DNA from: Chalciporus piperatus
Lineage: Eukaryota; Basidiomycota; Agaricomycetes; Boletales; Boletaceae
Direction of reading: 5' to 3'
Assembly (NCBI GenBank): GCA_038093975.1
Contig: JBBPTG010000019.1
Coordinates: 186,001-250,000 of the forward strand
DNA: 64,000 nt
Shown here piece by piece: positions 55,155-64,000 of the stretch; the stretch's first letter is position 1, and each line of letters starts with the position of its first letter. The notes below the pieces were generated by a model, which was not told the origin of the DNA, searched no databases, and was given only the letters and a program-made list of their open reading frames with translations. Made by a program: the position numbers and the translations under genes.

Positions 55155-56070
55155 CTTTTAAATGTCAGAGAGGTAAACAACACAACTCACCAAGCCCACT
55201 GAGTCCCGCAGAGGCCAAGGCTGTGAAGAAACTGGAGCAGAAAGAAAAGACAGCAGCAGCAACTGCATTACTAGAGGAGGAAAAACGAGGTAAGTGTCCA
55301 TGTGTGATACAAATACATGCTCACCATGCTGGCCAGCAACTTGCCAGAGGGTGGCATGGCTTCTCGCTCAAGAGAAAGCTGAGACCAGCCAAGAGGATGC
55401 TGACAGTGAGGATGCACAATCATCCCCCCATGTCAAACAGCGCAGAAAGGCCCAGGAAGAGGTTTCTCTCTCTCTTCTTGATGCGCTACTTGGTGATGGC
55501 GATGATTTGTGTTACAGTTCATTTCCTCCACATGCACTCTAATGGACTTCAATGTTTCGTTTCTCTTATCTTATCTTATCTTTTGATCTAACGATCACAG
55601 ACACATGCTCATTCCCTTTCACCATTCACACAGTTGCCCATTATAGTCATATTCAATTCTCACCAGTACCAAAGCACTGCCTTGCACTGCCCTTCATTGA
55701 CATTTAATCTCTGTGCTGTGCACCTCATGTTTCACTTCTCTTCCATTCTGATACCTCATGGCTTTCATCTCTCTTATCTCGGCTATGCCTCACAGCTTCC
55801 TTATCTCGTTTCCATTCCCATGGGTTCAGGGTACATCCTTATTTAGCTCTTGTTACTGAGTTGATGTGGTTCCACTAGGGCATGTCATCTGATGCAAGCG
55901 CTAGCTCATTGATTGAGTTGAGTCATTTCAGACGAGGCAATTCCGCAGTGAATTAATTGTATTACCATGCCACCAATCTTGGTTACTCAAAGGCTCACTG
56001 TTCGTCAGTGCAAAAGAGTTCCAATTCCTCTCGTTTGGAGGCCTCCGAGTGATGTAAATGAAGAAACCCC
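55155..56070. other. Intergenic, with a possible exon remnant
   Basis: At 55,200-55,290 a plus-strand stretch reads AEAKAVKKLEQKEKTAAATA and ends at a donor-like GTAAGT. A further frame at 55,294-55,542 ends LLDALLGDGDDLCYSSF. Together they may be the remnant of a small coiled-coil protein, but no family is evident. The rest is AT-rich with a TCTTA microsatellite at about 55,563-55,583. Confidence 0.35.
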
Positions 56071-56950
56071 ACACAACCTCACAAGTTTTCCAGCAATAAC
56101 TTGTGTGAATGCTGCCATCCTAGGTGAGTATCAATGACCTGATTGACAAATATCAAGGCCTGTTTGATCTGCTTCACCTCGGTGATCTCTGAATAAAAAT
56201 CCAACGTCACAAAGTAGTGTGAGTTGTGAATAAGGCGGACTTCTTGGTAAATATTTTTCCTGTTGTTTTTAAGATTTAGGTGAAATCCCCTCAATGGGAC
56301 AATGTGCAGTGAGCGGTGTATTTTGGCGAGTACGCTCAGGGTCATTGTGGCTGATGTCACATACAAAGGTACATCCATCAGGACAAACAAACAAAGCTTA
56401 GTCAGCCTTGCATATGCAGGGCGGAAGTCACCACCCCACTGAACTATGCAATGGGCTTCATCAATCACAACCCCAAGCGAGTGTTTTTGGTAAACAGGTG
56501 AGCACAGAAGTCCGTTGAATCATGCACAATGGTTATCTTGGGTGATGTAAATATGATCTGGTATTGTTGCTCTTCAAGTGCCTTCTCATTGGTGTAAGTA
56601 TGGTGAGCTATCAGGAAGTGGGACTGCTTACCTGATGTACCTGACTCGTGTATAGGTATACCTGGTCCTCCTCGAGTGAGTTCAGTGGCGAGATAACCAC
56701 AAGTATTTTGTTGGGACAGATCATCGAGAGCATAACAAAGGGTAGGCTCTTGCCAAACCCTGTCCCTGCAATGATGGTGCAGTCAAGTCCAAGATACAAT
56801 GCCTCTGCAGCATCGAGCTGCCAGGAGTATGGTGGCTGATTACCACACCGCTTGAGGCATGCCATGGTGAGGGCTTTGTGGGTGTCGTCAGTGGAGTGAT
56901 CAGAGGCTTTGGCGGCGAGTTCATGGGCTCGTTGGAGGTTAGTAAAGGAC
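56071..56950 (-). pseudogene. RecQ-like helicase relic
   Basis: Minus-strand fragments of a DEAD/DEAH superfamily-2 helicase of RecQ type. 56,865-56,640 reads CGNQPPYSWQLDAAEALYLG and IIAGTGFGKSLPFVML (Walker A). A middle piece reads QIIFTSPKITIVHDS. 56,468-56,079 reads VIDEAHCIVQWGGDFRPAYA (Walker B DEAH) and VPLYVTSATM (motif III). The frame breaks just before the DEAH box and no C-terminal RecQ motifs follow, so it is a fragment. Such copies are common in basidiomycete repeats. Confidence 0.75.
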
Positions 56951-57099
56951 TATTGTTTTTGCTCTACATGAGAGGCATTTTGAGTAAAGACAGTGGTCAT
57001 CCTCGGACAGGGACTTCGTGATTTCAAGACATGCACGAAAACAGAAAGATCTCATCCAAAAGCAGTATTTTTGAAGCCTAATACGGACAGGAGTGTGAC

Positions 57100-57170
57100 A
57101 TGTGTAACTCAATGGTATAGTGCTCGACCGAAAGTCACCAGACGTTTTGGTCTTCGGAAGATCCCGAGGC
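57100..57170 (+). other. tRNA-like sequence, possible SINE head
   Basis: GTAACTCAATGGTATAGTGC resembles a tRNA A-box/D-arm and CGGAAGATCCCGAGG resembles a degenerate T-arm. No complete cloverleaf can be drawn, so this is at best a tRNA-derived repeat remnant. Confidence 0.2.
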
Positions 57171-57274
57171 CATCTGAGGCGAAGACCAAAATGAATGGTT
57201 CGAGACTAACACACAACATGGTCATGTGACCTGCTTGCATGAATTTTTCTAAGTCTAAGCATTAGAGAAATAAG

Positions 57275-57475
57275 GCTACACCTTTGTACACTTTTTATAC
57301 ACTATTTCCATATAATTTCCCACACTATTGACTACACTTGACTACACTTTTTTGTACACTGTAGCTACACTGATCCTAATAGACTTTCCCACACTTGTAA
57401 CTAAACTTTTAGTCCACTTTTTTGTACACTTTATTACACATATTTCCTATAAACTTTGCTACCCTTTTAACGGGT
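57275..57475 (+). repeat. TACAC-type tandem array, copy 3 (partial)
   Basis: A shorter array of CTACACTTTTTTGTACACT and TTTCCCACACTTGTAACTAA words, in the same orientation as 571-1,075 and without the GC palindromes. Confidence 0.75.
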
Positions 57476-58168
57476 TTTTCAAATGCAAGTTTGATAATTT
57501 TAGTACATCAGAAATAGACTCATATAGCATCGGATGGCACCATAGTAGTCTATATAGCTTTTTGTGCATCATATGTGCACAAATAGCAACCTATTGCCAT
57601 CTATGGCATAGAGTATTTTTCCTGATGCAAGTGCCTCACGGACTTTTCATTTCTGACACCAGCCCTGGTAACTCACCTCTTGGGTGATGTTATTAAGGAG
57701 TTTTACATGTTCACTCTCAATGTTGAAAATACCGGTCAGAAGGTAAGTCAATGGAGTATGCCCACAAATATTTACTCACATAGCTGCAGCAAAGTCATTC
57801 TCTGAATCAAAGCACCTTGTCAAAAATCTGTGTATGTATGTTCCACTCAAACTACATGTGTTATTGATATCACACAGTGAAATTCAAACAGATGATCTCA
57901 TCGAGAGTAATCGGCCAGATCTAACTGACTACAAAAGGTAAGTCTCCTCAGTCATTTGCATTTTAGCTACATACTCTAATTAATCAGCAGCTGTCCAGTT
58001 GTGCCTTGTAAGGTGCTGTGCAAACATCAGGAAAAACCCTGTATGTCATAGCCAGTCATTTGTAGTCATATGTGCACCTATGACTTATTTGTGCACTTTT
58101 GTAAACAAATGGAACAATTTATGTACATATGGATCTTTTTTGAATCGACATTGTAGCATCTACAACTA
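57476..58168. other. Intergenic, no feature seen
   Basis: AT-rich DNA of about 690 bp before the 3' end of the Plavaka gene. Loose repeats of CATATGTGCACAAATAG-like words occur, but I see no gene and no transposon terminus that I can define. Confidence 0.5.
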
Positions 58169-61100
58169 CTAGTACAACGTCTGATAGGAATACTTACTAG
58201 ACCAATTATTCAAAAGGAAGGTAGAACAAGTGTCTAAAACAATATCACCAGTCCAATCGGCAGAACGCTCATCATCAGTAACATGCGGAATTAGTTGACA
58301 ACTCTGCCTAATGGTTTTGAGAGGGATAATGTCACCGGGAATGGTAGGAGCCAAGTTTGAGATATTTGGAGGAAGAGAAGGTTTAGTAACTCTATACATG
58401 TTGTGGAACTTGCCTGGTGACGCCGAATGCTTATACCACTCTACGTATGCCAATGGTTCTTTTGGCCAGGTATCAGGCGCCTGAGTCAAAAGAGAAAGGG
58501 AGGAGGGAAGTTTGAAAATAACTCGCAAACGTCCTATTCGCATTCCTTTGAAAGCAAGATGTCAGATTGTTGGGTACAAATTCAAAACAGATACTATACT
58601 TACCTTGCAAACCTGTAGTCTCTGCATCGCTGGTATAAGCCACGACAACGGTATCAAACCTGCCTGGCTTGGCTTTGATGGAATCTATCCCCTCTGTACC
58701 ATCAACGTCGTTACCGAGTACGTCGAGAGCGAACTTGCAGGTATGCCAAATGTCCAGTTTGTCGAATGGAAGATGGGCAAATGGAATGTTGCGGCGGGGA
58801 AGAGCTTCATCAGCGGGTAGAAGGGAGTTGAGATAGGTTCGAAGATGATGAGGGAATGAGGGAGCGTGATGGTTCTTTTGGATGCTATTGATAGTTTGGC
58901 CTGGGACGGCTGGCTGACGAGCGATCACCACGCCAGCTCCAGAAGTTTTTGGATTGAGTGGTTCCTCCCGATCATCCTGAAGGTCGTCTTGAGTCCTGTA
59001 TTCGACGTAGCCCTGGAAAAGACTGATTTTCTCTTGTCGCTCCAGCCACCGGGTCATTTGTGGAACTTCATTTCTGAAGTTGGAGGCTCGCCAGCCTTCC
59101 TTGGCCATGTCTATATGGAAGCGCTCGAAAGCTTCCGTGTTGTAGTTGTCCGTGGTTCCGAAGTATCGAATAGAGTCGGCGTAATGCACGAGAGAATGGA
59201 ACTTGGGGATATTGAAATGTTCTCGATGCCCAGCCCATTTTCCCCAGCGAGGAAAATCTCTTTATTCTCGTGGAAGAGACTGAGCGATTCCTCCATCCAT
59301 TGGAGGGAATCATCGTCGTGGGTGGGGTATTGGGCTATGTATATGAAGTCGAGGAGGGCGCGGTAGGAGGTGATGACCTGGGAGGGGACTTTACCGACCA
59401 GGACGCCCAAGAGAATGCGGGCCATGTCCTTTCTTTCTTTGCCAGCGATTTGAGACAGTTTGGACCACCCATTGGTAAAGTGACGAACGCCGAAACAAGG
59501 AGGGAGAGTGCGGATTCGAGAATCGAGCTCCTTGGTGTCCATGAGACTGGTGCACCAGGAGGTGAGGTACTTGACGATCCCATGGTATAGTTGGTGGAGA
59601 ACGTCGGGCGTGATGGAAAGATGAATGTCGCAGAGAGGGAATCCGTCCCAGAAAGGTCGACTGACCCCACCAGACAGCAGCGCAGCTTTGCAAAGGTCCA
59701 GGTAATTGGAATTGGACGTGGCCTGTGCCATGGCGTTCCTTATGGTATCGGCAGTAGATTTCTGAGTGCGAGGTGGTCCAGGAACTCTCTCTTCCAGCTC
59801 ATCCTCTGTGACGAGACACTTGGCGCATGTCCCGTACTTGGCGCAGGTCACCAGACACTGCTCGGGATAGTCGGCGACGTACGCAGCGAGGATTGGATGA
59901 ACTCGCCTGACTTTCCCATCTCCTCCCGCTATCTCCACTCCTTTCTTCCCTGCCTCTATCAGTGGCTCCAATATCAACCTCATCGACTCATGGAATAGCT
60001 GTTGAACGCGCGCCGACTGTTCTTTCTTTGTCAAGTCCTTGCCGACAATCTTGCTGATGGAGAGATAGCCGATGAGGACGCATGCATTTTCGCTAGGCTT
60101 GCGTCGAAGGGCGCGAGGAATGTTGCCCAGCGTCAGATACACCGGATATGCCATTTTCCCCCCAGAAAACTGCGTAAGCTGCGTCTTATCGGTTGAGATG
60201 ATGACGGGGGCAACGCAGGAGTGCTCAGGTAACCGTTTCTGAGACAACTGTCAGTGACGGGGAAAACTGATGCGGATTAGACTTACCTGGACTGCTGCCC
60301 ACCAATCCCCGGTCCACATCTCATGGTATATTCTCTTCTTCTTGGACGAGTTGGTGAAAATCTGTTTAGGCCTGTAGACGATGTCCTTCGCATGTGCTGG
60401 ATTTCCCAATAAAGTCTTGACCGCATCGATGACGTCCCGATAGTGTATCGTGTGTCTGGCCTCAGGATCAGATTGATACCATAGCTCGCGAGTGGTCCAT
60501 TTGACGCGAGGCGGAATCTCGTCCACTATCTTGTGCAACTTCCTGGTGTTATGGAATGAGAGACCCAGACTTTTCACAACCTATCCGTCTGAGTCAGTTA
60601 TTGCAATGAACGAGTCCACGATTGAAACGCACCCCTGGAATGGCTAGCAGTCGATCCAATGACTTGTGGCCCACCCCTTCTTGAACTGCCCATCGAGCGA
60701 TCCTCCAGTCCAGCTCAGAGGCGAATGGTGTAAACTTGGCAGCATCCGAGTCGCCAGGGCCCTCATCCATCAGGGCGTCTCCGTCAGCATCTTCCTTTCC
60801 AAACAATTTCCGCCACTTCTCATGCAACGTCTCGTCCATTCGGATCACGGTCCCCGCACGAGGAAATAGGTCTTCTTCGAAACGTTCATCTATTTCCTCC
60901 GTTTGTCGTTGGTTGGAAGGTCCTGCGTGCGGCTCTGAGTCGCCGTCCAAGTCCAAGGGGACCAACTCATAGAGCTGGTCATGGAAATCCTCTATAATCT
61001 CCCTCGGGTTTTCTTGCCAGTCAGCAGCTTGATGGGGGAGAACTTGAACTGGGCGATCTACCTCCACCTCCTCGGTCTGCAGTTCTTCGTCTGCTAGGCT

Positions 61101-61256
61101 ACCTAGTGCAGCCGTTTTACCTTTCTTGTATTCTCGACAGCGACGTGCTGAGCTCATGTGGGCTAACAAGCCCTGAGTGGTCTTGAGGCGTTTGGAACAT
61201 ACCGGACAGGTATATGGGTCTTCTTTAACATTGAGAGCATTGAGAAGAGTCTGCAT
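58169..61256 (-). pseudogene. Plavaka-type transposase with a probable frameshift
   Basis: Transposase of the fungal Plavaka group (CACTA-related DNA transposons). Exons on the minus strand are 60633-61256, 60287-60580, about 59240-60238, 58604-about 59240 and 58169-58545. The N-terminus has a C2H2-type finger, YTCPVCSKRLKTTQGLLAH (about residues 14-32). The core shows ISTDKTQLTQFSGGKMAYPV, MTPDVLH-like SITPDVLHQLYHG, HFNIPKFHSLVHYADSIRYF and NYNTEAFERFHIDMAKEGWR. At about 59,240 the frame changes between FLAGENG and GHREHFNIPKF without plausible splice sites, so the copy is probably inactive. Terminal repeats were not located. Confidence 0.82.
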
Positions 61257-61576
61257 CGTGGTCTCTGGTAAAGGAAGATGTAAGATCAGTGATGCGCGCC
61301 CACCTGGGGAAATGTGAGAGTCATAGAACGGCGACAAAAAAGGACACCTGCGGCTGGCCAGGACCTGACAAAGCTGAGCCCAAATGACAAGAAAAGTAAT
61401 GAGTCCTTGATTCCATAGCGATGTCTGTAGCGAACACGGTTCCACACTACCGAGGATATAACGACGAGTCACGACCCAGTCAATCCGATGAACAACGATA
61501 AACTGAAAGGATAAAGAAGGCATAAGAGACCGTGAAAATGAACATCAAAGGAACTGGAGTCTGGAGCCAATACTCT

Positions 61577-63965
61577 TTATTTTCCTCCCGACGGCCCAGC
61601 TCCCTTCGTCTGGTCACTACGACTTCGCTTCGTATTGCCTCTGCCCGATGGCGGTTTCAAAGTACGCTTCAAAGAACTACGTGCCCCCGTCTTCGTCTTC
61701 GAGGTTAGCTGTGAGTGGCGTCGAGGGCCAGCCGGAAGGCTTATGACCTCAGTGAAGTGGCCATTGTACTCCTTGCGAGCCGTTGTCTCTTCCGCATTGT
61801 GCGGGCGATCGTGGTGAGCACTTTGGGCCTGGTACATCTGGTACAAAATGTCCATGAATTTCTTGTGGGTAATGAGATCCTCAGGCGTTGATTTCGTGGG
61901 TCGGAAGTAAGCCCAGAGTTTCTTCATTCCTTCAACAAACTCAGGGCCACCGGGTCCTTCGGCGAAGTAGGGGCTGATAGGATTAATGACCGTATCCTCA
62001 TTGGCCAGTTTTCTCCATTCGTGAACACCCACGGCAGTGAGCTGGAGTGATTCTGAGTCTACCGCCCACGTAGGAACTGCAACACTGCGACTATCTTGAC
62101 CGTAGAGACAGGGAGCCTGAAAAGGTTCCTTTGAGGGCTTATTGGTTGTATGGTTTATAGCCTGAGGTGGCATACTCATGTCGGTGGCAGTGGTCATGGT
62201 GGTTGTGGTGGACGCAGTGGTGGCGGCGGTGGCAGAGGTGGCAGAGGTGGTGGTGGGCGCAGAGGTGGTGGTAGACGCAGAGGTGGTGGCAGGAGTCAAC
62301 TTGAAGGGAGTAGAACCCCATGCCCTTTTCTTCCCATAGGGGCCAGATATATTGACGCATAGCTCCCACAAGACCCAAAAGAAGGATTCCAGATCGTGCT
62401 GCACTTGGTGCTTCACTGTAGCCTCGGACTTCATAACTCGAGCAAAAAGGAGCGAAGTTGCCATGTAGGGATAGGTACCCTGGAAATACGCTGAGCGAGA
62501 TCAAGGGCTTGGATCAGGAGATCTCACCGTCACGAAGCCTTCTTTTCCCTGCCTGTTCTCCCCTCCGCCACTCTGCTTGGATACATCCTGTCCAGACCCC
62601 CAATCGCCCATCATACCGGGGCGCCGAAGGTATTCCCCATTCTCTTTCCACTCAGGCACTGCATGAGCAGGAAGTGCAGCAACCCGGATCCAAATATTGC
62701 CCCTGCTGACGTCGCAATGAAGAATATTTTTTCGCAAGCCATTATAGTGACCTGTATTTAGGAGTTAGTGCCTCTTCCGCCAGCAATGGTATGAACACCT
62801 TACCGACGAGAGCGCCCATGAAAGCTAATAAAAACTCCCGACGACAAGAAAAGTGCTCGATCAGAATGCCACAGGTGCGGGACACAACGAGGATGTGCGA
62901 GCGTGATTCTACTTGCAATGGACTTCTGTCCTCTGTCCAAAATCTTTGTGCAATATGGGAAGTCATGTCGAGTTTGTCAGGCGGCCTCTCGTATGTCCGG
63001 TCACCGTCGGGATAGGGAGGCTGGGGGTTTGGATATTGAATTCGCTGCCATTCACATGTGATAGGAATGCCGGGAAGATGGATTTGGTCGTCCCATTCGT
63101 GAGCTACTGGCAGACAGTCCTGGAAAATCCCGTATTTATCCTCAGGACCAAAAATCGCTTTCTCGTCCTCAGGAATGTCCACAGGAATGCGAGTGTTGAG
63201 CAGGTGATTAATGTCAATGTCGTCTAGCCAGTCAGCTAGAGGCCAACACTCCTTCAACATGGCTTGTTGTTGCGTAATTTGCTGGCCAATGTGAAATTTG
63301 CCCTCGCAAAGGGTCACAACTGTGCCCTTGCCTTCCATGCCTTGGGCTTGGAAGATCGGGCGAATAGTGGCCAATGTGAGCTCCTCAAGCCCGTCTAGGA
63401 CCTCAGCATCGACGTCTGTATCAGAAGGATTTGGGAGTGGGGCATCCCGCTCGGCAACGCAGGGTAGAGGTATGGTCACGGTATGCTGTGGTGCGGGGGA
63501 TGCTACGTTGTATCGACGATTGAACCCCGTCCATATGTCTGTTCCGTGTGAGTAGGCAGCACTAATGGTAAGCAAGATGTGGATGAAAAGGAGAGGCTCC
63601 TCGTGGATATTGAAAGGTTTGGTGAATATGGTGCATCCGCGAATGAAGCAAGCAACTGTTAAGTCGCTTCCACAAAGCGACATGCCGACGTAGAAGCGAC
63701 GGCCAAATTGGCCTGGTGTTGCCAGGCCGGCGATTTCCATCAGCTGCGAGAGCGCGGACTGTTGAAGAGTAGTGCTGGAGGCGTATTTGACCTCGCAGTA
63801 CGACAAAATGCAGGCAGCAGGAGCGTAGGTGGTGTTCCCAAAGAATCGGTGCACAAGCACAACATCGGGTTTTCTGTTCTCGCTGTTTACAGCTTGAGAA
63901 TGACTTCGCCATTGGAAATCACTCTCGCGGACTTCATTGTTTGCCCGGAGTGCAGCAGCAATGAT
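61577..63965 (-). CDS. FunK1-type protein kinase, 5' end beyond the window
   Basis: Member of the FunK1 kinase family expanded in mushrooms; role unclear. Exons visible on the minus strand are 62804-63965, 62528-62751 and 61577-62479, with more upstream outside the window. The N-terminal region has ILSYCEVKYASSTTLQQ, FGRRFYVGMSLCGSDLTV and SYGTDIW-like SHGTDIWTGF. The kinase core has ILHCDVSRGNIWI, where Cys replaces the usual Arg of HRD, then GMMGDWGSG in the position of the DFG-type loop, then, after the splice, VTGTYPYMATSLL and HDLESFFWVLWELC. A Thr/Ala/Ser-rich low-complexity insert lies at about 62,185-62,310. The C-terminus is basic. It lies 320 bp upstream of the Plavaka transposase on the same strand. 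Confidence 0.85.
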
Positions 63966-64000
63966 CTGACAGGACTATCAGCTTTCAGTGATTTCCTGGT

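Noticed and set aside
59266..60196. Plus-strand ORFs across the Plavaka gene
   Set aside because: Antisense to a recognisable transposase. They have no motifs of their own.

Overview
The window looks like a stretch of an Agaricomycete-type (mushroom-forming basidiomycete) genome. Protein genes are split by many 45-60 bp GT-AG introns (a few GC-AG). There is a FunK1-type kinase, a Plavaka-type transposase, Ty3 chromoviruses and a Helitron-type PIF1 helicase, all typical of this group. No tool was run. Splice models were read by eye and tested by frame continuity; for the main genes the joined exons sum to whole codons.

Layout. 1-1.08 kb: composite repeat (GC-rich palindrome units, then AT-rich TACAC-type tandem units). 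2.8-5.0 kb: a 13-exon cytochrome P450. 5.9-6.7 kb: an inverted-repeat element. 7.3-7.7 kb: a cluster of inverted repeats. 8.4-9.9 kb: a disordered Ser/Pro-rich protein. 11.0-22.9 kb: a 22-exon hybrid polyketide synthase-nonribosomal peptide synthetase (3,579 aa), read as KS-AT-DH-relic MT-ER-KR-ACP-C-A-T-TE. 23.2-24.5 kb: an inositol polyphosphate kinase. The P450 and the megasynthase are on the same strand and may form a small biosynthetic locus, but a housekeeping-type kinase sits directly downstream.

25.2-34.5 kb and 45.8-55.2 kb are retrotransposon territory. Element A is an apparently intact Ty3-type element with identical 203-bp LTRs and a canonical -1 frameshift heptamer in its gag/pol overlap. 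Elements B, C, D and E are broken chromovirus-like elements. B, D and E each carry an 11-nt primer site complementary to the predicted 5' end of their own transcript (Tf1/sushi-style self-priming). Several junctions lack matching target duplications, so this part has been shuffled by recombination.

34.6-42.4 kb is an accessory island: four minus-strand genes and one plus-strand gene with dense introns, ending in a Helitron-type helicase cut inside its Walker A motif. It is bounded on both sides by the same 119-nt sequence in inverted orientation, which is the end of a 3.3-kb foldback-like element (42,427-45,759). The core of that element is a second, inverted copy of the composite repeat seen at the window start.

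56-64 kb holds a RecQ-like helicase relic, a Plavaka transposase with a probable frameshift, and a FunK1 kinase running off the window end.
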